From a virus: DNA of 50,078 nucleotides. The position numbers and the translations under genes were made by a program. The DNA lies in IMG/VR virus record IMGVR_UViG_3300031456_000003, positions 1-50,078 of that record; one strand, written 5' to 3'. Below are positions 14,545 through 23,117 of the stretch, piece after piece. The notes under the pieces were generated by a model. That model had not been told where the DNA came from, ran no database searches, and saw only the letters and a list, made by a program, of their open reading frames with translations. The number at the start of each line of letters is the position of its first letter. The stretch's first letter is position 1.

Positions 14545-15180
14545 TTAGAATATTTTACCTATGTAATTATTCGCGTTATTTAAGCCATTGCCAGGATTGC
14601 CAGCGTTATATCCATTTTGCTGATTATAATTGTTATACCCCTGCATTAAATTATTGCCAGCGTTGGCTAAACCAGCGCCTTGATAATATCCGGCATTTGC
14701 TAGATTTGTGCCTTGAGCTGTAGCGGATTGCTGGCCAATGCCGCCTAATCCCAATGCCGCACTTTTTCCGGTATCGACCACGCCGCCAATTTGGCTAATG
14801 CGCGAATTGTAAGCGCCAAGTATATTCTTTTGGAGATACTCGCCCAAACCAGCAATGACGTTGCCGCCATAGCCTCGCCCTCCTATCGCATTGGAATTTT
14901 CTATTCCTCGCGTTGCATAGTCCTGAGATGCTTTGAAGCCAGGATCAGTTTGAAAATTTTGATAAAATGCAGTTTGTTTGTCTGCCCCATTTAGGCCAAT
15001 TGCGTTCCCGTATTGATCCATGGCAGTAGAGCCAGCATCCATATATGGGGACAGCGATTCCTTGGTTTGGGCGTATTGCTGCGCTTGTAATTGAGCGGCT
15101 TTTTTCTGAGCTTTCGCGGCTTGATTGCCCGCGAAGATATTTGCGCCAGCGCTAATTGCTGCGGCTGCGGCTGCGGCCAT
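14545..15180 (-). CDS. P22 gp7-like DNA transfer protein, 211 aa
   Basis: The Ala-rich N-terminus, then Q-A-A-K-A-Q-K-K-A-A-Q-L-Q, then S-L-S-P-Y-x-x-A-G, F-Q-x-x-P-G-x, and an Asn/Gly/Gln/Tyr-rich tail are the usual signature of gp7-type ejection proteins. It sits directly upstream of the tail-fibre and other ejection genes. A helical N-terminus with a disordered C-terminus suits passage through the portal. Confidence 0.85.
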   Translation of the reverse strand: MAAAAAAAISAGANIFAGNQAAKAQKKAAQLQAQQYAQTKESLSPYMDAGSTAMDQYGNAIGLNGADKQTAFYQNFQTDPGFKASQDYATRGIENSNAIGGRGYGGNVIAGLGEYLQKNILGAYNSRISQIGGVVDTGKSAALGLGGIGQQSATAQGTNLANAGYYQGAGLANAGNNLMQGYNNYNQQNGYNAGNPGNGLNNANNYIGKIF

Positions 15181-15186
15181 TAATCC

Positions 15187-15618
15187 TTATAATTCCAGTA
15201 AATAATTTGTTTCAGATGGCTTAAAGCCGTTGCGGACTAGTAATTTATCAACGCTTGGATGCATTGAGCCGATATGAACTTGAGTTATTTTCATCCTCTT
15301 GCACATATCGATTATGTGCCTCAATAATTTAGTTCCCGCACCGGCTTTTCGTGAATACCAAAAAGCCTTATGGAATATTACAATTCCATTCCAGGGATGT
15401 GGGATAATCATATAGCCCATTGTGGCAATGAGCTGATTGTTTTCCTCAATTACCAAGCATGACAATACGGGATGGTCCACATAATCGGCGAAACCATTAT
15501 AGGCCGTTTCGTCATTAACCTGATGTTTCCCGACATAATCAAAATTGTCGTGGAATTCACGGAGCATTTTGACCAGTTCGGGGATGTCTTTATCTTCTAA
15601 TTTGCGTATTAAAAACAT
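15187..15618 (-). CDS. GNAT-family N-acetyltransferase, 143 aa
   Basis: The GNAT fold is visible: N-terminal I-R-K-L-E-D-x-D-I-P-E-L, a central beta strand, and the acetyl-CoA loop region S-R-K-A-G-A-G-T-K-L-L (about residues 88-100), followed by V-H-I-G-S. Overlaps the upstream tail gene by 10 nt. GNAT genes are found at this place in several podovirus tail operons. The substrate is unknown; a virion or host protein is possible. Confidence 0.88.
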   Translation of the reverse strand: MFLIRKLEDKDIPELVKMLREFHDNFDYVGKHQVNDETAYNGFADYVDHPVLSCLVIEENNQLIATMGYMIIPHPWNGIVIFHKAFWYSRKAGAGTKLLRHIIDMCKRMKITQVHIGSMHPSVDKLLVRNGFKPSETNYLLEL

Positions 15619-16193
15619 GGAATGTAGCGCGTTACTCCAGATGCATTAACGATTTGAAGCCATTCTTGCACTGTTGTATGCGATCCAACGGGCCCAAGGC
15701 TGCCTAATACTGTAGCCACAGCCCCATTTGCAATTTGCGAGGGAGCGGCAAATCTAATCATGCCATCGGCTTGAACGCGCAAACGCTCCGTTCTCGTTGT
15801 GGAGCCAGCGGCGGTTGTTTCAAATTTGATATTGGCAGGATGACTAACGCCAATTGTCCAAGCCGCTTCGGAGAAGGATGTAATATTTGCCGCATTACGG
15901 GAAGTTCCGTCATAAACGCCATAGCCATAAAAGCCTAGGCGGATATCCCCAACGGGAACCGTCCCAAGATGTGCGACATAACCCGCAGCCGCGCTTGTCC
16001 CAACCGCTTGATATGCATTGCCGCCATAGCTATCAGGAGGGTCTACCGAAACAGCAAAACCATTTGAATTGAGATTGATAAAATTCGGATCAACGCCCTT
16101 TGCAAGGCGCTGCAATGCCGTGAACCATTCGAGGTTAATTCGATTGGTTCCCGGCGTTACGAATGGCAAATCTGCGCTAGGGAGCTGTGTCAT
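15609..16193 (-). CDS. Tail structural protein, probable fibre/appendage, 194 aa
   Basis: The N-terminus has the short motif L-E-W-F-x-A-L-Q-R-L, seen at the start of many podovirus tail-fibre or needle proteins. The rest is beta-rich, with Thr/Ser/Ala repeats and a T-E-R-L-R-V-x-x-D-G-x-(I/V)-R-F block typical of tail-fibre C-termini. Starts at the stop of the gp10-like gene. An exact role (needle or adaptor) is not resolved. Confidence 0.72.
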   Translation of the reverse strand: MTQLPSADLPFVTPGTNRINLEWFTALQRLAKGVDPNFINLNSNGFAVSVDPPDSYGGNAYQAVGTSAAAGYVAHLGTVPVGDIRLGFYGYGVYDGTSRNAANITSFSEAAWTIGVSHPANIKFETTAAGSTTRTERLRVQADGMIRFAAPSQIANGAVATVLGSLGPVGSHTTVQEWLQIVNASGVTRYIPCF

Positions 16194-18256
16194 TACCTAA
16201 GCGGCCTTGCGTCAATCGAGGCTGAGATAATGCCCCTAAGGCCCGCTGTGGCTCTTAATCGCCATTGCCTACCATTTTCTCGTACATGCCCCCATTTATT
16301 GAATCGCACTTTAGTTTGTCTCTTTCCAATTGCGCCTAACGTGGCTGTACGTTCTCCGGCGAAGACTTGTCCACCATCATCTGTATAATCGATCATTAAG
16401 CGTGGCGTAACTCTATCCTCCCAAAATAGATTGCTCCACATTGCATCGCCAACTAGAACCCCATCGAAATTGGAAGCGGTTGTGTCATTGATAACCGAGC
16501 CTGTTTGCTCATCGAATTTCCAATAAGCGGTTAGGCCCGATTCATTGCCAACTAAGCTGGTTTGCATAGAAGCTAAGATTTGCGCTTGTGTTCTGGCTAC
16601 ATTCCACATTCTGACTTCGCGAATGAAGCCCTTAAATTCCTTGGGCTGTGCTTGGTTCGGATCACTTGGGCCTGCCCCAACAGTTAGCGAAACGCTATTT
16701 GAGGCTGGCGCGTTGGTTTGCCCTGTCGTTTGGGCTACTTGTACGCCGTCCACATATAAAGTGACCGTATCCGTAGCCGCATTGTGGACGGCGGCAACGT
16801 GATATTGGACATTGCTGGATATAATGCTAGCTGCGCTATCCGTTGAAACAGTATTTAAGCTTCTGTGAAAAAACCTTAGTGTTCCGGTTGCCCCATCGCT
16901 AAGGCTTAACGCCCATCCTGCCGTACCGTTATCCTTGGCAACAATTCGTTGCGCTGGCGTGGTTGCATTAGATGTATTAATAATCGCCTCAATGGTGAAA
17001 GATGTAGTTAAATCATTCACATCACCAAAATCCGCATAGCTCCCATCATGCACATGAATTCCGGTTCCATTGGCAGTTATGCCAGTGCCCATGATAGCAT
17101 CAACTTCAATCGCATCAGCAATAAATCCAGAGGGGAAATCATTCACATTAGGGGCCCTAATGTCCATAATGAGTAAGCTCCCATCCTCATCATATGCATT
17201 AGCGTCTATTTTCCACATAGTGCCATCTACCGCGCTACCAGCAATAAACTTGCCATCGAAATCAACAATATCGTTTACCATCCAAGTGGTGGAATCGAAC
17301 GATTGCCGCTCATGCCAATTTTGCGTTAAAACGTCATATGTCCAAGTGAAGTTATCAGCGAATAATGTATAAAACTCATGGCCTTCATGAAACCATTGCC
17401 TGCCGGCGATCAAGCCTCTATTGGCTTGGGATAAATCCTCTATGGCTCTTTCTAATGAATGATTGGAGATGCGCAGGGCTCCGCCATCTCGCCCATAGCG
17501 AACAATGCCATTATCATCAACCCAAGCTAAGCCTGTGCCAATTTGGGTTACTGAGTGGGGGGCAATGCAACCGATATCAATATCTTGCTGAATTGGGCTA
17601 AATACAAAAGGCTCACTCGCTAGGCTCGCGTCAGCTTGCCAAATTTCCGTGGTTCGCTTTCCAAATGCATACAAGAAGCCCGCATGGGTAAATACCCTTA
17701 CAAGCCCTTCTGATCTGGAATTAGCGCTATCAAAGGCTAATGCGCCAACATTGCTAGCATCTAGATCAGATTGGAAAATGCGGCCATCGGCAATTGAGAA
17801 AAGATAGAAGCCTTTTAGATATGTGACGGAATTTGGAATCGGCAAATCGGCGTCATTGACTTCTGTCACTACGCTGGATTGCAAAATGAAATATTGGCCG
17901 GCGCTCGTTATAATGGCGATTTGCGGAGCGGCATTCCGATTTCTGGCGAGGAATACCCTATTAGAACCGACTAGGGTTCCTAGCGTGGTGGTTACTCCGC
18001 CTGTATCGAGGCTTACAACCTCGTTGCCAAGAAAGGCTATTAGGGCTGCGTCATTGAGCTGGATTAAGCCCCTCGATATGCCTGTATAGCTCCCATTATC
18101 GAAGCGCGTTAAGCCAGGGCAAGCATATATGGGTATTCTCGATTTAGCATCGCTCCCGGCGTCTTCGATGTAGCAATTAATATGCCGCGTATTTGCTACT
18201 TGGCCGTCCCGTCCTGTGTTGGTTCCCGTGCCTAAATTAAGTGGGGCAATCGTCAT
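16193..18256 (-). CDS. P22 gp10-like DNA-stabilisation protein carrying a LamG-type insertion, 687 aa
   Basis: Residues 1 to about 390 match gp10-type tail-closing proteins: the R-x-x-N-C-Y start, a beta-propeller-like centre, W-x-W-T-Y-D, and D-G-x-M-W. The family's C-terminal block (Y-T-D-D-G-G-Q-V-F, then L-G-A-I-G) appears at about 623-645. Between them, residues about 395-605 form a concanavalin/LamG-like domain (W-x-L-S-L-S-D, then Y-V-D-G-V-Q-V) not present in P22. It plugs the portal tail with gp4 and may add carbohydrate binding. Overlaps the gp4-like gene by one base. Confidence 0.85.
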   Translation of the reverse strand: MTIAPLNLGTGTNTGRDGQVANTRHINCYIEDAGSDAKSRIPIYACPGLTRFDNGSYTGISRGLIQLNDAALIAFLGNEVVSLDTGGVTTTLGTLVGSNRVFLARNRNAAPQIAIITSAGQYFILQSSVVTEVNDADLPIPNSVTYLKGFYLFSIADGRIFQSDLDASNVGALAFDSANSRSEGLVRVFTHAGFLYAFGKRTTEIWQADASLASEPFVFSPIQQDIDIGCIAPHSVTQIGTGLAWVDDNGIVRYGRDGGALRISNHSLERAIEDLSQANRGLIAGRQWFHEGHEFYTLFADNFTWTYDVLTQNWHERQSFDSTTWMVNDIVDFDGKFIAGSAVDGTMWKIDANAYDEDGSLLIMDIRAPNVNDFPSGFIADAIEVDAIMGTGITANGTGIHVHDGSYADFGDVNDLTTSFTIEAIINTSNATTPAQRIVAKDNGTAGWALSLSDGATGTLRFFHRSLNTVSTDSAASIISSNVQYHVAAVHNAATDTVTLYVDGVQVAQTTGQTNAPASNSVSLTVGAGPSDPNQAQPKEFKGFIREVRMWNVARTQAQILASMQTSLVGNESGLTAYWKFDEQTGSVINDTTASNFDGVLVGDAMWSNLFWEDRVTPRLMIDYTDDGGQVFAGERTATLGAIGKRQTKVRFNKWGHVRENGRQWRLRATAGLRGIISASIDARPLR

Positions 18257-18936
18257 TAATAGCGGTAAAATCCTGGTCTAAAAAACGTAAATTCCTCCCG
18301 ATCATAATCCTTTGCCTTTTGGATCATCTCTTGCGCTCTGGCCGTGATCCTGTCGCCAACCTTATCCGATACGCCATAGTCATCTAAGATTCTATCTGCT
18401 AAGGCATACCCAACCGTTGAAAGCCAATCTTGCGGAATATCGAGGTTGTTTGTTAAATCGTCCACATCCTCTATTCGCCTTTGATAGGTGTAATATATGG
18501 CTTCTGTGGTAGCTGAGGCTAATAAAGGCCAAATGTATAATACGGGGCCCGTGGAGGCTGATTTAGCATCAAAATAGAATGTTGTAGGAGTGCCTGTGGC
18601 CGTTTTCGTGGGAAGGGTAAAATACTCATCTCGCGTAAGCTGTTGCATAGGCAAATCAGATACCGGGCTAGATGTGTCTCGATATCGCGCCTCTATGATC
18701 CGAACCGGGAGCGAGGTGCTTAGGGTATATGCGGCTGTGTTGGCGACTAGAGTTTGTGAGCTTTCCTTTTTGGTAAATAAAAATGGGCCCTCGTGAGCCC
18801 ATTCTTTTAGCATCAACTCTAGTTCAATCAATACGGAGGCCGCCTCATCGGCTGAGGCCGTTGCGCCAACTGGCAAAACGCCAATTTTACGCATTGCATA
18901 ATGGATTACATCTCTAGCCGTAAGTGTGTAATCAAT
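18256..18936 (-). CDS. P22 gp4-like tail accessory factor (head completion), probable AUU start
   Basis: Family features are T-A-x-D-V-I-x-x-A-M-R-K-I-G-V-L near the N-terminus, then A-x-x-A-L/I-x-E-L-E-x-M-L-K-E-W, and a C-terminal R-R-I-E-D-V-D-D block. The first ATG (18894) would remove the conserved T-A-x-D-V-I-x-x-A segment, which is present in frame upstream. No ATG, GTG or TTG exists there. An ATT at 18936 with AGGA just upstream is the best initiator, though the spacing is short. The product binds the portal after packaging and receives gp10 and the spike. Confidence 0.85.
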   Translation of the reverse strand: MDYTLTARDVIHYAMRKIGVLPVGATASADEAASVLIELELMLKEWAHEGPFLFTKKESSQTLVANTAAYTLSTSLPVRIIEARYRDTSSPVSDLPMQQLTRDEYFTLPTKTATGTPTTFYFDAKSASTGPVLYIWPLLASATTEAIYYTYQRRIEDVDDLTNNLDIPQDWLSTVGYALADRILDDYGVSDKVGDRITARAQEMIQKAKDYDREEFTFFRPGFYRY

Positions 18937-18953
18937 GCTTCCTGAGGTGCTTA

Positions 18954-19205
18954 TTAAAAATCGTCCGCTGTAACGTCAGTTGGGCTTAAATAGGTTGGCT
19001 CTGGATCAGGCCTTGGCTTGTCAACACGCTGATCATCATAGCGGCCTCGCACAAAGTCTTGTGAATGGCGCGTTTCGAAACAGGTATCAGAGCAGACAAT
19101 CAAGCCGTTCCACATTTCGGCTGTATCTGATGCTTTCCTTTTAAGTCCGCATTGATCGCATAGCCGGTTGAAATCGCCGGGTTTATAAAAGTCTGCTCTG
19201 CCCAT
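18954..19205 (-). CDS. Small phage zinc-ribbon protein, 83 aa
   Basis: Belongs to a common phage family that starts x-D-x-Y-K-P-G-D-F/W-N, with C-D-Q-C-G in the first half, W-N-G-L-I-V-C in the middle, then R-H-x-Q-D-F-V-R. The cysteines look able to bind zinc. It is usually found in the head-tail region, as here. Function unknown. Confidence 0.82.
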   Translation of the reverse strand: MGRADFYKPGDFNRLCDQCGLKRKASDTAEMWNGLIVCSDTCFETRHSQDFVRGRYDDQRVDKPRPDPEPTYLSPTDVTADDF

Positions 19206-19589
19206 TTAGAACTTTTTGATTAAATCAAGTTTGATCGTGTAGGAGGAATTCGCCTCAAACCCCATCGTGGAAAACAGGATATCGCCGGAATTTGGCTTAT
19301 CAGCTGAGTTGGTCATACCGTTTATATTGCAATAATCGAAGAAGTTTTGCCCCGATAATATTGCAAAATCGGCGTCAGCATCAGCATCCCAGGATAATTT
19401 TACGCTACCGCCATCGACTGAATATTCGATTCGGTTAACTTTTACTTCCTTGGGGGGCGGGTTAAGCTCTGATACATCGACCTTAACCTCGCCAATTTCC
19501 TGGCCGCTACCATCCGACATCCCGGTAAATTGCATGACGGCATTGCGTTGCCCATCATGTAAGATGGTGCTAGTAGCGGTGATTGCCAT
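19206..19589 (-). CDS. Structural protein of the head-tail region, 127 aa
   Basis: Begins M-A-I-T-A-T-S-T-I-L-H-D-G-x-R-N-A, a start shared by many small structural proteins encoded between capsid and tail genes in phages of Alphaproteobacteria. Beta-rich, no enzyme motif. Stop and start are packed against both neighbours. Confidence 0.75.
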   Translation of the reverse strand: MAITATSTILHDGQRNAVMQFTGMSDGSGQEIGEVKVDVSELNPPPKEVKVNRIEYSVDGGSVKLSWDADADADFAILSGQNFFDYCNINGMTNSADKPNSGDILFSTMGFEANSSYTIKLDLIKKF

Positions 19590-20134
19590 TAGACGTCTAC
19601 CTCAGCCCAAGCCAGCGACATGGTAAACAATGCCGTCTGGGCAACGGAGCCGCAAACAAAGAGCAGATTGCCCGGCGGAACGATAATTCGGCCATCAAAG
19701 TCTTCGCGCCAAGTGAACACGCCAAGGCCCGCTGTCGCGGATTCAATGCTGTGGCCAGTCACCATAAGGCCCGTGCCACCTGCCGTAAGCGTGGCCGCAG
19801 AAGGCGTGAATCGCATTGCTGAGGCGTTACCGCTACTCAGAAGCGCATTCTTTGGCGTGCCATCCGTAAAGACGGATAGGGGAGCCGCAGTTGCCAGCGT
19901 AAAGCCGACATACTGGTTTGCGAAACCAAGTGTGCCCAGCGCAATGGTACCTGACGTATAACCGCCACCAAACCAAAGCGGCACAGCATTCTTGTTGCTA
20001 GAAGTATTCCAAAGGCCAAAGGTAACGGCTGTACCTGTAGAAATTGGGAATGCCGTACCCGCAGCCGCAGTTGATCCAATGAAAACTTTTCCAAGCTTCA
20101 CTTGATCATAATATTTACCTAAACTTGTAGTCAT
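19589..20134 (-). CDS. Putative virion structural protein, 181 aa
   Basis: Small-residue-rich (Ala/Gly/Thr/Ser) and beta-strand-like throughout, as in head-decoration or tail-surface proteins. It shares one base with the next gene and lies in the structural operon. No specific family recognised. Confidence 0.7.
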   Translation of the reverse strand: MTTSLGKYYDQVKLGKVFIGSTAAAGTAFPISTGTAVTFGLWNTSSNKNAVPLWFGGGYTSGTIALGTLGFANQYVGFTLATAAPLSVFTDGTPKNALLSSGNASAMRFTPSAATLTAGGTGLMVTGHSIESATAGLGVFTWREDFDGRIIVPPGNLLFVCGSVAQTALFTMSLAWAEVDV

Positions 20135-20171
20135 TTTTCACTTTAAAAATATATTAAATAATTCGATGCGG

Positions 20172-20267
20172 TCAGCAACCGCGCTTGCCTGATTTGCCGG
20201 ACTTATTCGGCTTTGGTGCCATTGGAGGCATAGAGGGGAGCTTATTGCCCCCACCCTTCTTAGCCAT
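20172..20267 (-). CDS. Tiny basic Lys/Pro/Gly-rich protein, 31 aa
   Basis: The ATG overlaps the TAA of the upstream gene (TAATG). The product is M-A-K-K-G-G-G, a Met-Pro-rich centre and a basic Lys/Gly tail ending in Cys. Such micro-proteins between structural genes recur in related phages, although I cannot name a family. The tight coupling and lack of space for anything else support it. It is likely a minor virion or DNA-contact peptide. Confidence 0.5.
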   Translation of the reverse strand: MAKKGGGNKLPSMPPMAPKPNKSGKSGKRGC

Positions 20268-20983
20268 TAGCGCTCTTTAGCCACGAAGATATAGTCAATC
20301 GACATGACCTTAGCGACAGCTTCACCGTTTTGGAGGCCAAAACTAATGGTCAATTCCTCATCGTCCACCAAGCCGGTTAGGCCTGAGCTGGCAATTTTTC
20401 GGCCATCTTTGTAAATAGCGATTTCAGATTTGCCATCATAGAAAAATGCCAATTCCATAAAAGTGTCATCGGCCGCCGTGCTAAATGCTGTCGTGGTCGT
20501 GCCGGCGCTATTTTTAAGTACCACAAAGTCTAAATTAGCGTCGCCGTCATCTTTGCGGAAATATACGCCATCCGTAACCGCTAAGGGCGTGGTATCAGTG
20601 ATTTGCAGGCCCATAACGAAGTCGCTTTGGGTTGCATCGGACACTTTAAAGCGACTAGCGAAAATCAGCTTTTTGCCAGGAACAAATAAGAATGTTTCGG
20701 CTGTGCCTGAGCCATCAACGCCGGACCATTGGAAGAAATCATTATCATCATCGGCCGCATCATTCGTGATGACTAAAACGCCACCATCAATATTGCCTAC
20801 GGCCTCAGTAGCCGAACCAGCGCCAGCCTCAGTTGTGGTGATAACCCATTGAGCGGCGGCATAGTCATCAAAATCGTCAAACCAAACATGCCAGGAGAAT
20901 GGCACGGGAAGCCCAAACTGAGCTAGGGGCTGAGTCGGGAGTGCGGTTGTTACACCGTTAGTGAACCGGGTAGGAACACCCAT
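20267..20983 (-). CDS. Structural protein with jelly-roll-like fold, 238 aa
   Basis: Begins with a short G-V-P-T-R-F-x-N-G-V-T-T segment, then F-x-W-H-V-W-F-D-D-F-D-x-Y followed by a beta-rich domain with D-G-x-x-I-A-S strands, reminiscent of concanavalin-like virion domains. Located just downstream of the major capsid gene, so probably a virion surface or tail component. Function inferred from place. Confidence 0.72.
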   Translation of the reverse strand: MGVPTRFTNGVTTALPTQPLAQFGLPVPFSWHVWFDDFDDYAAAQWVITTTEAGAGSATEAVGNIDGGVLVITNDAADDDNDFFQWSGVDGSGTAETFLFVPGKKLIFASRFKVSDATQSDFVMGLQITDTTPLAVTDGVYFRKDDGDANLDFVVLKNSAGTTTTAFSTAADDTFMELAFFYDGKSEIAIYKDGRKIASSGLTGLVDDEELTISFGLQNGEAVAKVMSIDYIFVAKER

Positions 20984-21020
20984 TAAATATCTTTTACCTT
21001 AAAAGCGTTTCAAAATATAG

Positions 21021-21046
21021 AAACGTCCCCATAAAGGGGACGCTCT
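21021..21046 (-). terminator. Hairpin after the capsid gene
   Basis: CGTCCCC (21024-21030) and GGGGACG (21036-21042) form a 7-bp stem with a 5-nt loop, followed on the minus strand by TTTCTAT. The T-run is short, so it is probably a partial terminator that lowers expression after the capsid gene or protects the 3' end of its message. Confidence 0.5.
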
Positions 21047-21060
21047 TAAAGTCCTAGAGC

Positions 21061-21969
21061 TTACGCCCCTGGCGTACCATAAACGCCGCGCCAATCATTC
21101 CAATCAGGCACATAACGCTCTGTGGCCTTTGCCTTAGCATTGGACGTATCAAAATCGTTATCTTGCTGGAATTTCATTTTCCGGCGTTGGAAGCTAAGCA
21201 GGCCATTCGGCGCGCTCGTTTGCACAAACCACGCATCAGCGTCAGTCAAATAATGACAGACAACATAGCCCTCAGGCAGCATGCCCATAGCCTTTAGGGC
21301 ATTAATGTCGTTATTGGCCGTACCGCTACGTAAAGTAGACTTAAGGATACGCTCAACTTCGAACATTAACTCATGTCGGATAATCAGCTTTTGGCCCTTA
21401 AGCGGGAAACGTAAGCCACGGCTATTCTTATTATCGGCCATCTGAATAAGCATGTCTTCTAATGCTAATTCAGAAAAGTCAGCCGCAACAGTCAGAATAT
21501 TAGATTGGTTGCCTACTGCGGTTGGATGAGCCGAACTAAACAATTCAACGCCATCGCCGCCCGTATAAGACGAACTAAAGCCACGATTGAAAATATTCGC
21601 GTGAACAATTTCTTTCGTTTCAGCCATGGAAATGGCAAGTAGCTTAGAGCGATTGAAGGATTTATCCTCATAAAGGTTATCTTCAAGCTCTTCTTCAGTG
21701 ACAATATAGCCTAAGCCGTAAGTGTCATGGGTAGAACGCCGCGTCCATTCCTGATTATGGCTATCATAAGAAATCGATGCGCCTTCATTCTTCTTTATGG
21801 CTAGGCCAAAAGACTGAGTTGCAACGCCTTCCTCATATGCTTTTTCAGAAGCCACAGTCTCAAAAATTTGAGACCAAATCTTAGGCTGGCTATCATAAAC
21901 CGAACCAAAGAATGCCCGAATCCCCGGCCACAATGCCTTAGGGTGCGAGCCAGTATTAATTACGCCCAT
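21061..21969 (-). CDS. Major capsid protein, 302 aa (Mu gpT-like HK97 fold)
   Basis: The gpT-type pattern is visible: F-G-S-V-Y-D, W-x-x-I-F-E-T-V-A-S, E-E-x-L-x-D-N-L-Y-E, a long helix with A-x-x-x-A-E-T-K-E-I-V-H-A-N-I-F-N-R-G-F, and a C-terminal P-D-W-N-D-W-R-G-x-Y-G. It follows scaffold and the 200-aa head protein, as expected for a head operon. The length suits a T=7 HK97-fold coat without a large insertion. Confidence 0.88.
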   Translation of the reverse strand: MGVINTGSHPKALWPGIRAFFGSVYDSQPKIWSQIFETVASEKAYEEGVATQSFGLAIKKNEGASISYDSHNQEWTRRSTHDTYGLGYIVTEEELEDNLYEDKSFNRSKLLAISMAETKEIVHANIFNRGFSSSYTGGDGVELFSSAHPTAVGNQSNILTVAADFSELALEDMLIQMADNKNSRGLRFPLKGQKLIIRHELMFEVERILKSTLRSGTANNDINALKAMGMLPEGYVVCHYLTDADAWFVQTSAPNGLLSFQRRKMKFQQDNDFDTSNAKAKATERYVPDWNDWRGVYGTPGA

Positions 21970-22571
21970 TAGACTGCTAAACCAAGTGTACCGGTTGAAT
22001 AGGTATGCGCATTAAACGAAACAAGCCATTGCGCAGAGGTTCCAACTTCATTGTTGGAAATATCCAGAAGCGAAATAATCTTGAGCGGAAATGTCGCGGT
22101 AGTGGCCGGCGTGGTCGCGTCAAGCAGAGCGCCGGAGAGCCCGGTAGCGGTAGAGCCTGCCGTGGTAAAGACGATTTGAGCATTTAGCCCAACATCAGTA
22201 ATTGCAAGCGTGCCAGAGGCATCGTCCGCAATGCTGCAAAGTAGGTCGGGAGCATCGGCGACGAGTGCAATTCGGGTAGTAGAGGCCGCACCGTAAACAG
22301 TGCTTTCAGCGCCAGAGAGGGGCAGGAAACCGACAATAACGCCAGTTAGCTGCGCAGTGCCACCCGCGCGATTAATTTCCGGCAACGTGCCGGGCGGATA
22401 GCCGCGTACAGCGGTGCTATTTGACGTGCCGGTGATAATGACCGGATCGCCAATAAACAGGGCTGTGGCATAAGTGGAGGGCGCGATATATGGACGGCAA
22501 CGCCCATCATAGGGGCCGCCAAATGCATACCCAATGGGACGAAGCCCATAAGGCGCAACAGTATTAGCCAT
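21969..22571 (-). CDS. Head structural/decoration protein, 200 aa
   Basis: Starts M-A-N-T-x-A-P-x-G-L-R-P-I-G-x, a beginning shared by many proteins encoded just before gpT-like capsid genes. Beta-rich, with Ala/Gly/Thr repeats. Its stop overlaps the start of the capsid gene, which suggests coupled and high expression. Probably decorates or stabilises the capsid. Confidence 0.8.
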   Translation of the reverse strand: MANTVAPYGLRPIGYAFGGPYDGRCRPYIAPSTYATALFIGDPVIITGTSNSTAVRGYPPGTLPEINRAGGTAQLTGVIVGFLPLSGAESTVYGAASTTRIALVADAPDLLCSIADDASGTLAITDVGLNAQIVFTTAGSTATGLSGALLDATTPATTATFPLKIISLLDISNNEVGTSAQWLVSFNAHTYSTGTLGLAV

Positions 22572-22607
22572 TAATTCCTAAATAAAAATTCATTCAAAAT
22601 ATATAAA

Positions 22608-23117
22608 TTATGCCCGCTTCAATCCCTTGGCTCGCGTCTTAGCTTCCCTTGGGATATATGCGTGTTCCTCATCATCGCTTAAATCTTCGCTCTGTGAGGT
22701 TTTTAAGGGCTTGTCGCGAATTTCGGCCATCATTTCTTCATGAGGCTTATTCCGCCTTTCCTTATCCGCTTCGTACCATTTGCGCGGTTTAACGCATAAA
22801 TAGCTTAAAAGCGGCGAGCCATCTTCTTTAGTGCCAACGCGGCGAGCAATTCGCTCGCTACCTGGATTGACGTTTCTTTCATCGTCCGCAACTTCTTCGT
22901 TGGTTAAAAAATCCCAAGTATCGCGTTGCGTCTTATCGTATATTCGCCCGTTATCGGTATCATTAATAAACCGACCAACTAAATCATTGTCTGCCAAATA
23001 TTTTACAATATTATCTGGAATTGTCAAGCGATAAGATGGGCCGAATTCGCCTTCATGCTTTTTTCTGCGTTCTGTCAGTTCTAATAACCGCTTTTCGCGA
23101 AAACTACTCATACTCAT
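22608..23117 (-). CDS. Head-operon protein, 169 aa
   Basis: Charged protein with a central N-D-x-D-N-G-R-I-Y-D-x-T-x-R-D-x-W-D/E-F motif seen in head-operon proteins of related phages, and an acidic/basic C-terminal tail. Overlaps the scaffold gene by 14 nt and precedes the 200-aa head protein. Function unknown, possibly assembly. Confidence 0.72.
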   Translation of the reverse strand: MSMSSFREKRLLELTERRKKHEGEFGPSYRLTIPDNIVKYLADNDLVGRFINDTDNGRIYDKTQRDTWDFLTNEEVADDERNVNPGSERIARRVGTKEDGSPLLSYLCVKPRKWYEADKERRNKPHEEMMAEIRDKPLKTSQSEDLSDDEEHAYIPREAKTRAKGLKRA

